A stretch of 64,000 bases of DNA, from the NCBI RefSeq assembly GCF_003610695.1, contig NZ_RAQH01000007.1, forward strand, positions 62,001 to 126,000. The letters run 5' to 3'. Positions 41,745 to 49,797 of the stretch are shown piece after piece. Each line of letters starts with the position of its first letter. The first letter of the stretch is position 1. The stretch comes from Epilithonimonas arachidiradicis (GTDB lineage Bacteria; Bacteroidota; Bacteroidia; Flavobacteriales; Weeksellaceae). Below the pieces are notes generated by a model that was not told the DNA's origin, ran no database searches, and worked only from the letters and a program-made list of their open reading frames with translations. The translations under genes were made by a program, and so were the position numbers.

Positions 41745-44235
41745 GTTTTATATTCTGGCATTCCTCTTAATTCAGGGACTTTGCTGGTCTCAGAATATTG
41801 ACAGTTTAAACGCAGTTTACAAGCAATATTATGAAACAGCATTACGGGCGAACAGCCCTAATGGGCGTTACGTTATTCTAAACCACAGCAATACTTATGG
41901 AAAGAATGACTATGAATTGTTGGATGTCAAAATGGATAAAACGACAATGCTGGGTAATTATGATCAATTTCAATTTTTAAATGATGATTTACTGCTGATG
42001 CGCAATAGTAATCATTGTCGATTCACAGATTTAAGAACCGGTCAGTCCACGGAAGTTTCAGGTAACTATATAATCCAACCTACACAAGAATCGGCTCAAG
42101 TGATTCTATTTAATCCAAGTTTAAGAGAACTTCTGTTAGTTTCCATAGAGGGAAAAGTATTGTGGAGAAAACAGGATGTAAGGGTTTATCAACTTGATAC
42201 GACTACCAATAACCTAATCTATACATCAGGAAATGACCTTGTTGTAACGAATCTGACAAGTTATCGCTCTAAGACCTATAAGGTTAATAGTGATATCCAA
42301 TGGATTTCTTCAGTTGATCAGCGAATATATGCCGCCAATGTCCAACCCAAGCAAATTGAACTCTACAGTGTTGACCTTCGATCAGAAAAGTTAACCAAGC
42401 AGCTGGTAGCTGTGCCCGAAGGATTTGAATCAACCACCCGGTTAATTACCTATTTGGAAGTTCGGGAAAATGAACATTTCATATTTCCGTTGTATTTGAA
42501 AAGTAAGCTGGAGCGTTATGAAAATCCCGAATTGAAGATCACCTATTCCAATAGGAACGGCGAGGATAAAATGCTCTATTACCATTTGGGCATTTATAAT
42601 CTTAAAAACGAACAATGGGATTATCTACCTGATGTGAATGATGAAATACCGGTCTATAAATTTTTAAATGACAAAGGAGATTTCATCGTGTATGATTTAG
42701 CGGATGATGTTGTGGAAGAGCAACAAAATAGAATCCTTGATCTAAATCTGTTTTTAAATTATGGTAAAAATTCATATTTATTGCCCCAAAAAAGAATAGA
42801 GGAAGGCAATTATCTTTGGGATCGCGATACAAAACAGTTTGTCTATTTTAATGATACGACTTGGATATCCCATAATATTATTACGGGGAAAGAGGTTGAT
42901 CTTATACCTCCTAATACAAAGGGTTGGACCAGTCTGGAACATAGCGGCTTAGCTAAAGCCCCTGCTACTAATCCTGTTAAAATTAAAGGCAAATGTGCGA
43001 TAATGATTTCCAACCATTTTGATTATTTTGTAATCGACCTGAAAACCATGCAATTAAAAAGAGTCACCATGGGAGAAGTAGCCAAAACGAAATATCAACT
43101 CATGTTGTCAAAAGAGCATTACCCGAAATCATCCTGGAATATAAGAATAGCAGAAATAGATCTATCGAAGGATTTACTATTTAAGACTTTCAATAAGCTG
43201 TCTTATGATTCAAGATTTGCCACCGTTACCGATAAAAACAATAAAACAACATTTTTCCAGCAAGGTCATTACAGGGATATAATACCTTATGATAACGGAT
43301 ATTTTTTAACATCTGGTTTTGCCTTGGAGCCTTTTAAGCTGACAATCCTCGAAAGAGGCAAATATCACACTGTTTATGAGTCTCTAAAAAAAGAAAAGAA
43401 AGGATTCGAAGGAGCTAGGTACGAGATATTTCAATATAAAACCGATTTAGGAACTTCCAACGCAGCACTCTTATTACCTGTCAACTATGATCCCAACAAA
43501 AAATATCCGATGATTGTGAATATTTATGAGGAGCTTTCGCACGATGTGTTATTTTTCTTGCAGCCTTATTTAAATATAATGACCGGATTCAATTATATGC
43601 ATTATCTGATGAATGGCTATATCGTTTTACTTCCGGATCTCCAATACGAAGTAGCAAATGTTAAAAATAGCGTTTTATTGTCTTTGGAAAAAAGCATCGA
43701 TTCAGCCAAATCGCTGGCATCAATCGATGACAAAAATATTGGATTGATAGGACTGTCATACGGGGGATATGAGACAGGTCTTGCACTGACCAATTCGAAG
43801 TACTTTAAGACAGGTGTGGCGGGAGTTATGATTTCTGATTTGGTTTCCCATGCCCTTAGCCAATCTGAATTCATGACTAAGCCGAACTATATGAGGGCTG
43901 AAAATCATCAGATGAGGATGAACAATAGTGTCCTGGATCATTGGAGTCTTTATCTGGAGAACTCGCCTGTTTATCATGTGAAAAATATTGAAGTTCCTGT
44001 ATTGCTTTGGACAGGGTTGAAAGATAAAAACGTATCACCTGCTCAGGCAAGGATGTTCTTTATGGGAATAAAAAGACAGATGAAAAAAGCTGTTTTGCTG
44101 GAATACATCAATGAAACCCATAACGTCTTACAACCTTTCAATCAATTAGATTTTAATATTAAAATCTGGCAATGGTTCGAATATTACCTGAAGAATAAAA
44201 AGCCGGCAGACTGGATTCGCCCACTAACTCAATAA
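41731..44235 (+). CDS. Exported S9-family peptidase (prolyl oligopeptidase type)
   Basis: An 834-residue protein with an N-terminal signal (FYILAFLLIQGLCWSQ). A degenerate propeller precedes a C-terminal alpha/beta-hydrolase domain. The triad is Ser676 in GLSYGGYE, Asp765 in GLKDKNVSP and His797 in NETHNVL. S9 enzymes cut short peptides, often after proline, and are screened from large proteins by the propeller. Coupled to SusC/SusD, it probably trims a peptide in the periplasm or at the surface. A terminator follows. Confidence 0.88.
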   Translation: MMVTRFYILAFLLIQGLCWSQNIDSLNAVYKQYYETALRANSPNGRYVILNHSNTYGKNDYELLDVKMDKTTMLGNYDQFQFLNDDLLLMRNSNHCRFTDLRTGQSTEVSGNYIIQPTQESAQVILFNPSLRELLLVSIEGKVLWRKQDVRVYQLDTTTNNLIYTSGNDLVVTNLTSYRSKTYKVNSDIQWISSVDQRIYAANVQPKQIELYSVDLRSEKLTKQLVAVPEGFESTTRLITYLEVRENEHFIFPLYLKSKLERYENPELKITYSNRNGEDKMLYYHLGIYNLKNEQWDYLPDVNDEIPVYKFLNDKGDFIVYDLADDVVEEQQNRILDLNLFLNYGKNSYLLPQKRIEEGNYLWDRDTKQFVYFNDTTWISHNIITGKEVDLIPPNTKGWTSLEHSGLAKAPATNPVKIKGKCAIMISNHFDYFVIDLKTMQLKRVTMGEVAKTKYQLMLSKEHYPKSSWNIRIAEIDLSKDLLFKTFNKLSYDSRFATVTDKNNKTTFFQQGHYRDIIPYDNGYFLTSGFALEPFKLTILERGKYHTVYESLKKEKKGFEGARYEIFQYKTDLGTSNAALLLPVNYDPNKKYPMIVNIYEELSHDVLFFLQPYLNIMTGFNYMHYLMNGYIVLLPDLQYEVANVKNSVLLSLEKSIDSAKSLASIDDKNIGLIGLSYGGYETGLALTNSKYFKTGVAGVMISDLVSHALSQSEFMTKPNYMRAENHQMRMNNSVLDHWSLYLENSPVYHVKNIEVPVLLWTGLKDKNVSPAQARMFFMGIKRQMKKAVLLEYINETHNVLQPFNQLDFNIKIWQWFEYYLKNKKPADWIRPLTQ

Positions 44236-44236
44236 A

Positions 44237-44256
44237 AAACTCCCGAAAGGGAGTTT
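44237..44256. terminator. Terminator between the S9 gene and a DUF6520-like gene
   Basis: Stem AAACTCCC/GGGAGTTT with loop GAAA, flanked by an A-run; bidirectional between convergent genes. Confidence 0.8.
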
Positions 44257-44257
44257 C

Positions 44258-44536
44258 TTAGTCTAGCCTATATAATTCAACGTTAGCCGTCTCCGGATGA
44301 TCAATTTCAGGGCCATCAGTCCCAAAAACCTGCTGTCCGTTTGGTAAACCATTAACAGTACAAATGGTCCCATCTGTTCCACACATGACGCTTCGATCCC
44401 ATTGATTGGTTGAGTGATTAAAAATATAGCCTTGTCTAACAGCTGCATTTTCCATGTTACTTCTTGCAGTTTTTGTAATGGCAACAGCTCCGATTCCTAA
44501 TAAAATGGGGACTGTAAATAATATATAATTTTTCAT
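44258..44536 (-). CDS. DUF6520-like small exported protein, paralog A
   Basis: A 92-residue product. The reading frame extends to TTG 44545, but ATG 44536 aligns with the paralog start and is chosen. The N-terminal hydrophobic signal is YILFTVPILLGIGAVAI. The mature part has RQGYIFNHSTNQWDRS, two cysteines six residues apart (MCGTDGTICTVNG), and NGLPNGQQVFGTDGPEIDHPETANVELY, nearly identical to paralog B. It is exported, and a disulfide is likely. The family is widespread in Bacteroidetes without known function. It is convergent with the SusCD/S9 operon. Confidence 0.8.
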   Translation of the reverse strand: MKNYILFTVPILLGIGAVAITKTARSNMENAAVRQGYIFNHSTNQWDRSVMCGTDGTICTVNGLPNGQQVFGTDGPEIDHPETANVELYRLD

Positions 44537-44632
44537 TTTGGTCAATTTAATGTTGTATTATAATTAGTCAAAAGATTTTATAAAAAGTTTTTCTGCTGAT
44601 AGCAGTAATTTTTAACTCAAACCATTAAAATA

Positions 44633-44650
44633 AGCTCCCTTTCGGGAGCT
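44633..44650 (-). terminator. Terminator of DUF6520-like paralog B
   Basis: Stem AGCTCCC/GGGAGCT with a four-base loop 5 nt after the stop. The minus-strand sequence continues TTATTTTAA, a weak T-run. Confidence 0.65.
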
Positions 44651-44654
44651 ATTT

Positions 44655-44936
44655 TTAGTTGATTTTGTATAATTCGACATTAGCCGTTTCCGGGTGATCA
44701 ACGTCAGGCCCAGTCGTTCCAAATACCTGCTGTCCTGATGGCAGACCATTAACTGTGCAAATAGGATCAACCTCTTCTTTACACATGATGCTTCTGTCCC
44801 ATTGATTGGTTACATTGTTAAAAATATAGCCCTGTCTAACTGCTAAATGTTCCTTGCTACTTTTTTCTTTTTGAGTAGCGAATGCAGTTCCTGTTCCTAT
44901 CAGAATTAGAACTGCGGGTAAAATGAAATTTTTCAT
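44655..44936 (-). CDS. DUF6520-like small exported protein, paralog B
   Basis: A 93-residue protein with signal FILPAVLILIGTGTAFA and a mature part RQGYIFNNVTNQWDRS. Cysteines lie eight residues apart (MCKEEVDPICTVNG), followed by the shared tail NGLPSGQQVFGTTGPDVDHPETANVELYKI. It resembles paralog A over its full length, so they arose by tandem duplication. Both have their own terminator hairpin. Candidates for its role are a secreted peptide precursor or a small surface protein processed by the S9 enzyme. This is inference from proximity only. Confidence 0.82.
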   Translation of the reverse strand: MKNFILPAVLILIGTGTAFATQKEKSSKEHLAVRQGYIFNNVTNQWDRSIMCKEEVDPICTVNGLPSGQQVFGTTGPDVDHPETANVELYKIN

Positions 44937-45012
44937 TGTAATAAAATTTGATGTTATGCCTACTCTAAATCAACAGGTTTTCGGCAATCCCTGTTCTGTC
45001 GGCCAACAGATA

Positions 45013-46455
45013 TTATTTAAATGTATATCTTGAAATTTTGTTACCAGACAGTACATAGAAATAATGTTTTGTGCATAATATTCCTCTGATTTTATCTTTA
45101 TCATGATTCCTGATATAAAAGCTGTAGAGATATTGTTTCGTTTGATTATTATAGACATCAATGATAAAATTATTTCTGTATACTTCAGGGGATTCGTCTC
45201 TGCCCCTTATATTTGATACATTATAAAACTTATTATCATATAAAGTTTGCGCCTTGTTGATGACACTTGGAGATCGCAATAACTTTTGTTGTCCGTTTTT
45301 AAGTGTTTTGGTTTCAATTGCGATATGGGACAGGGAATCAATCGTTCTGTTTCTTTGAATATTATGGAAATTAAAATCCGCTGTTATCATCTCGTTGAGA
45401 TAAAAATGAGTGTAAATAATTTTTTTGTTGTGATGGTCTATAGCCATATCGCCGTCTGTGTCAAAAACGCCGTCTGTCTTTTTCTGTAATACATCCGGAA
45501 AGATTTGATATTCCTTTTTTGCAGTATTTAAAATGCCCAGTTCACTTTCTTTTGTTTTAACAAGCATTGTTTTAAATACATATTTTTGTGGTTCAATCAT
45601 ATAGAACCGCGAAAAATAAAGTCGGTTAATACCTGTCTCGCAGGCCATTAAAGTTGGGAACTTTCCTTCAAAAATTACCGGCACCTTTCCATCAGATACG
45701 CTGAAATAAGGGTATAAGACATTAATTGTAACACTGACAAAATCATACTTATAGTTATCTAGTCTGATCGTGTCCAGTTTAATAGAATTGTAATCAGGTG
45801 TTATGGTTGAAAGAAGCAATGGTGTTTTACGGTTTGCTAAAAATAGAGAATCACCATAACTACCTGCAAAATAATAGTTGTTCATAGGAAACTTCAATAT
45901 TTGACATTCCATTGTTAATGGTTCAATCACATTCCTTTTAAAAGACCCTTGGGGCTCATCAACACTTATATCAAATACAAGCACTACAGACAATAATGGC
46001 AGGATTGTAGACAAAGCAAGCCGACTCATTAACTTTATCCTGTTTGTAAAGCCATTAAAGATAATTGCCACGATCAATAAGAGAACACAACATACATTAA
46101 ACATTAGGTGTTGATTCCAATCCATTTTCTCAAGTATACCTCCGCAGGAGCAGGGAATAGAAGCACTGTAATTTAATATAAGATAGATGTACACCGTAAA
46201 AGCGGACATGATACCAAGAGCTGCATAAAGCCCTGTTATGCGAAATTTTCGGATGACTAAAAGATAGACAATTACCAGTTCAACAATAATAACGAGCAAT
46301 GAAACGATGCCTGAATAGGCTCCAAGCATCGGTGACTGCGCTAACTGTACATGGAAATTCTCAAAGTCCAACAGTTTACTCACACTCGCATAAATAAACA
46401 GCAGGATAAAAAAATAGGAAACACCTTTGACAAAAATCGTCTTAAAAGATTTCAT
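45013..46455 (-). CDS. MauE/DoxX-type membrane protein with extra-cytoplasmic sensor-like domain
   Basis: A 480-residue protein. The first 170 residues hold four or five membrane helices of the MauE/DoxX kind and a conserved PCSCGG (Cys102, Cys104), typical of redox-associated membrane proteins that move electrons to periplasmic dithiols. Residues about 175-480 form a large beta-rich domain (repeats such as YFAGSYGDSLFLANR, GDMAIDHHNKKIIYTHF), likely a propeller. A role in oxidising or reducing the cysteines of the neighbouring small proteins is attractive but inferred. Confidence 0.75.
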   Translation of the reverse strand: MKSFKTIFVKGVSYFFILLFIYASVSKLLDFENFHVQLAQSPMLGAYSGIVSLLVIIVELVIVYLLVIRKFRITGLYAALGIMSAFTVYIYLILNYSASIPCSCGGILEKMDWNQHLMFNVCCVLLLIVAIIFNGFTNRIKLMSRLALSTILPLLSVVLVFDISVDEPQGSFKRNVIEPLTMECQILKFPMNNYYFAGSYGDSLFLANRKTPLLLSTITPDYNSIKLDTIRLDNYKYDFVSVTINVLYPYFSVSDGKVPVIFEGKFPTLMACETGINRLYFSRFYMIEPQKYVFKTMLVKTKESELGILNTAKKEYQIFPDVLQKKTDGVFDTDGDMAIDHHNKKIIYTHFYLNEMITADFNFHNIQRNRTIDSLSHIAIETKTLKNGQQKLLRSPSVINKAQTLYDNKFYNVSNIRGRDESPEVYRNNFIIDVYNNQTKQYLYSFYIRNHDKDKIRGILCTKHYFYVLSGNKISRYTFK

Positions 46456-46474
46456 GGCTTTCTTTTTAATATGT

Positions 46475-46642
46475 TTAACAGACCTGAATCAATCTCCATT
46501 TGATCTTCATTCCGCAGTAGTCAGGCATCAGTTCACCTTTAAATAATGTTACAGTTGTTCTGAAATTCCCCATACTTTCCCAGATGCCGCTTTCCGGACA
46601 TGGTAAGCCTGTGGCAGCTGATATGGAGGTATGAGGAATCAT
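46475..46642 (-). CDS. Small cysteine-containing protein, 55 residues
   Basis: From ATG 46642 the product begins MIPHTSISAATGLPCPESGIWES and ends LMPDYCGMKIKWRLIQVC. The pattern CPxSGIW ... KGxxMPDYC ... KW is ordered and not random, so I take it as a real gene. It has no obvious signal peptide of its own. It lies 19 nt upstream of the MauE-like gene and 16 nt downstream of a small lipoprotein, on the same strand. Probably part of the same transcript; function unknown. Confidence 0.65.
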   Translation of the reverse strand: MIPHTSISAATGLPCPESGIWESMGNFRTTVTLFKGELMPDYCGMKIKWRLIQVC

Positions 46643-46658
46643 AGGTCATAGAATTGAT

Positions 46659-46877
46659 TTAGTTATCTGGTTTAATCCTCCAGTTATCACCGTCTCTTAC
46701 CGGCGGATCGGGATCTACAATCCCCTCAGATGATTTGGCAGAATCTTTTCTCATCACCTGTTTTTTTTGGATATCATCTGACTCATTAAGATCCAAGATT
46801 TCTAGATCTCGGTTCGAACAGTTTTGTAAACTAAATGCAGCTATCGCTATACTAAAAATTGGGATAAACTTTTTCAT
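46659..46877 (-). CDS. Small lipoprotein, 72 residues
   Basis: The open frame extends further upstream, but ATG 46877 gives a clear signal, MKKFIPIFSIAIAAFSLQNC, with the lipobox Cys at residue 20. The mature 52 residues are charged (NRDLEILDLNESDDIQKK) and end VDPDPPVRDGDNWRIKPDN. No family recognised. It is the first gene of the minus-strand small-protein/MauE block, divergent from the TPR-AraC regulator. Confidence 0.65.
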   Translation of the reverse strand: MKKFIPIFSIAIAAFSLQNCSNRDLEILDLNESDDIQKKQVMRKDSAKSSEGIVDPDPPVRDGDNWRIKPDN

Positions 46878-47157
46878 TGTAATTGGATTTGATTTGGTTA
46901 TCCCGACGTCGGATTGAATTAGAATTCTGAAGCCAAAGTTAGAAGGCTGCAATGCACAAAAAAACTGTCCTGTGGGGCAATTTTAGAATTGAGACGTCTC
47001 TATTTTAAAATCGTACCATCACGAAAAAGCCCTTAAAGGCGTAGTTATCGATGGCACCAACATATTAATGTATCGAATGGTCCTCATTGGCTGCCAAAGG
47101 CATTATTTAAGATCAAAATCCGTATTTTTGAGATGGTGAGGTTCTAATAATCAGTAT

Positions 47158-48861
47158 ATGAAAAAGTTAAACTACTTTCTCGTCCTGCTTTCTGCATTTT
47201 CACAGTTACTATCAGCACAGCAAAAAATAGAAAGTACTTTCAGGGAGATCAGAGGTCATTATGAAAAAATGACCATTGACGACATCACTGCGATGCCTAA
47301 TGTTAAGTTGTATATAGAAAAAGCCAAAGCCGAACATAATATTCCCAAATTGCTTCAGGGCTACAGAGACGGAAGACAATTCGATCTGAAAAACAAAATA
47401 AAATATGCTGACAGTGCTCTAATGCTCAGCTTAAAACATGGAACAAAAGATGACATCAGCAAAGATTTTCTGAGCAAAGGAATCATATACTATTTCTACC
47501 ATAAAAAATATAAACAGGCCCTAAATCAGTATTTGAAAGCTTATGAGTACTCTAAAGGCTCGAAAGATGAATACCATAAGTATAAGGTTATTTATCACCT
47601 GGGAATTGTGAAAGAGCATCTCGGTTATTATGACGAGGCGCTGGAGCATTTTGAGGATTGTGCTGCATTTTACAGCTCTCAAGATTATCAAAAGCTTCAC
47701 GAAAACCTCCAGTTTAACTACAAAAAAGCATATTTCAATTCACTGCATCAATTGACAGTGATCAACAGGTATTTAAAAAACTTCTCTAAAAGTGACAGTC
47801 TCAGTCTATTAGGATATCGACTAACAAAAAATAATCCTGATTTTATACTGGAAAACAGCTATTTTTTAAAATGTATTGGAATTTGTGAATTTCTAAAAAA
47901 AGACTACACCTCGGCAAAAGCTGACCTTGAGACCGCTTTACCAAACATTATCAGGAGAAATGATTTTGCATGGGCATCTGTAATTTATTATTACTTAGCA
48001 AAAATCGCTGAATTTGAAAATAATGAAAATAAAGCCATAGCTTATTACAGTGAAGTTGATTCTATTTTTCAAAGAGAAGACTTTATTCTCCCTGAGGTCT
48101 TCAAAAGTTATAATTACCTGATTGATTATTATCAAGGAAAGAATCTAAGTAAGGAGCTATATTATACCAAACAGCTTCTTGAAGCTGACAGTTTAATGAC
48201 AAAAGATTATCCTTATCTGTCCGCAAAACTACATAAGGATTATGATCGTAAGTCCCTGATTGAGCAAAGAGACGATATAGAGAAGGCGAGTCTGCGAAAG
48301 ATCAGATTAGCACAGGTATTAATACTTTCAGGAACGCTTGTCCTATCATTTTTCGTGATCCGGTATGTGAAAGACCGAAAAATAAAAAAGCAGTACGATT
48401 TGCTTCAAAAAAGAATGGCAGAGGGTACTTATGAAAAAAGAGATATTGTTACAGAAGAACCAGAAGATTATGCAATCAGAAAAACTTTCCTTAGCCCGGA
48501 AGTGACTGTTGAAATAAAGCAAAAACTTGAAAAATTTGAACGGGAGTTGCAATTTACGAAGAAAGGTATTACTCAGAACAGCATAGCCGGTAAGCTCAAT
48601 ACCAATGCTCATTATTTGTCGGTGTACATCAATGAAAATAAAGGCATGAACTTTACAAAATATATTGCTCAACTCCGAATACAATACATTACCCATCTCC
48701 TGAATACCAACAATAAATATCTTCACTACACCGTAGAAGCTTTGGCTGAAGAGTGCGGAATAGCAGCACGTCAGAATTTTTCAAAACTGTTCTTCGAAAT
48801 TAACGGTATACGACCTACGGATTATATCAAAAAGAGAAAACAGGAATTAGGAATTAAGTGA
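47158..48861 (+). CDS. Membrane-bound TPR/AraC-type regulator
   Basis: A 567-residue protein with a signal peptide (FLVLLSAFSQLLSAQQ). TPR-like helices follow from about 40 to 370 (KQALNQYLKAYEYSKGSK, GYYDEALEHFEDC), then one membrane helix (LAQVLILSGTLVLSFFVIRYV, about 385-405) and a cytoplasmic AraC domain with its HTH pair (IAGKLNTNAHYLSVYINENKG and VEALAEECGIAARQNFSKLFFE). Such proteins sense from the periplasm and regulate from the membrane. Divergent from the small-protein/MauE block, it is the likely regulator of this locus. Confidence 0.85.
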   Translation: MKKLNYFLVLLSAFSQLLSAQQKIESTFREIRGHYEKMTIDDITAMPNVKLYIEKAKAEHNIPKLLQGYRDGRQFDLKNKIKYADSALMLSLKHGTKDDISKDFLSKGIIYYFYHKKYKQALNQYLKAYEYSKGSKDEYHKYKVIYHLGIVKEHLGYYDEALEHFEDCAAFYSSQDYQKLHENLQFNYKKAYFNSLHQLTVINRYLKNFSKSDSLSLLGYRLTKNNPDFILENSYFLKCIGICEFLKKDYTSAKADLETALPNIIRRNDFAWASVIYYYLAKIAEFENNENKAIAYYSEVDSIFQREDFILPEVFKSYNYLIDYYQGKNLSKELYYTKQLLEADSLMTKDYPYLSAKLHKDYDRKSLIEQRDDIEKASLRKIRLAQVLILSGTLVLSFFVIRYVKDRKIKKQYDLLQKRMAEGTYEKRDIVTEEPEDYAIRKTFLSPEVTVEIKQKLEKFERELQFTKKGITQNSIAGKLNTNAHYLSVYINENKGMNFTKYIAQLRIQYITHLLNTNNKYLHYTVEALAEECGIAARQNFSKLFFEINGIRPTDYIKKRKQELGIK

Positions 48862-48907
48862 AGCTCCCTTGGCTAAACGTTTTTTTGTAAATTTCTAAAA
48901 AAAGGAC

Positions 48908-49750
48908 ATGGTAACAAAAACTATTTTTAGAAAAATTGCAAAGCTGCATGAAGAACTGGAGCTTAAAATCAATGAAGCTTATGATGAAGACAACATGCTC
49001 AAGGTTGCAGAAAAATCTTTACTGTTAATCGATGATTCTATCAGAAAATTGAAGTCTTTTGTCTCTGCTCATCATTTTGAGAATAAAGGCGAAGAAATTC
49101 ATTTCTTCAAAAAGCTGAAACCAAAATTCATTTCGAAGTTTATTTACTATTCAACAGTTTTAGATTTAGAATCCCACAAGCCCAATGCCGGAAAGAACGC
49201 ACTGAAGGAATACTATGAGGCAGAACAGGAAAAGCTTAAGAATTTTTATAAGGAACAATCTGATTTTTACAGTTATTACAGAAGGGAAGCCACGTACCTG
49301 GATCATAAAATATTTGTCCGGAATTCCTACGATCTTAAAATGAAACTCTCATTAGGCTTTTACAATTTCGACACAAGCTTCACTACCTCTCATGATCAGC
49401 TGATCGCAAAATTTATGGCGAATGAAAAGATTGACTACTACTTAAAAAAACAAATTGATAGTTTATCAGAAAATAATGAAAATCAAAATTCATCCAGACT
49501 GGTCTGGTCCGCGTCGAAGGTTGGACTTATCGAATTGGTATATGCCCTGTATCATATGCGCTGCTTCAACGGTGGTAATGTGGAACTCAGTGAAGTCATT
49601 CGATTTGTGGAAAAATCACTCGGCACAGACCTTGGAAATTTTCACAAGACCATCTTTGAAATCCGAAACCGTAAGCAGGGACCGACCAAGTTTTTGAACA
49701 TAGTCAGCGATAATCTTGCCCAGCATTTTCAACAAACAGAAGGGGAGTGA
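48908..49750 (+). CDS. rteC: RteC-family regulator of element excision
   Basis: A 280-residue protein. The C-terminal half matches RteC (SRLVWSASKVGLIELVYALYHMRCFNGG, DLGNFHKTIFEIRNRKQGPTKFL). The N-terminal half is helical and charged. In CTnDOT, RteC binds upstream of the excision operon and activates excision. The usual RteA/RteB two-component partners are not in the window. It lies 47 nt after the TPR-AraC gene and is convergent with mobC across a perfect hairpin. Confidence 0.88.
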   Translation: MVTKTIFRKIAKLHEELELKINEAYDEDNMLKVAEKSLLLIDDSIRKLKSFVSAHHFENKGEEIHFFKKLKPKFISKFIYYSTVLDLESHKPNAGKNALKEYYEAEQEKLKNFYKEQSDFYSYYRREATYLDHKIFVRNSYDLKMKLSLGFYNFDTSFTTSHDQLIAKFMANEKIDYYLKKQIDSLSENNENQNSSRLVWSASKVGLIELVYALYHMRCFNGGNVELSEVIRFVEKSLGTDLGNFHKTIFEIRNRKQGPTKFLNIVSDNLAQHFQQTEGE

Positions 49751-49757
49751 AATGCGT

Positions 49758-49797
49758 TGTATAAACCATAAACTCAATAACGTTTATGGTTTATACA
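49758..49797. terminator. Perfect 16-bp hairpin between rteC and mobC
   Basis: TGTATAAACCATAAAC (49758-49773), loop of eight, GTTTATGGTTTATACA (49782-49797). The mobC stop codon lies inside the second arm. No long T-run; probably a bidirectional stop. Confidence 0.7.
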
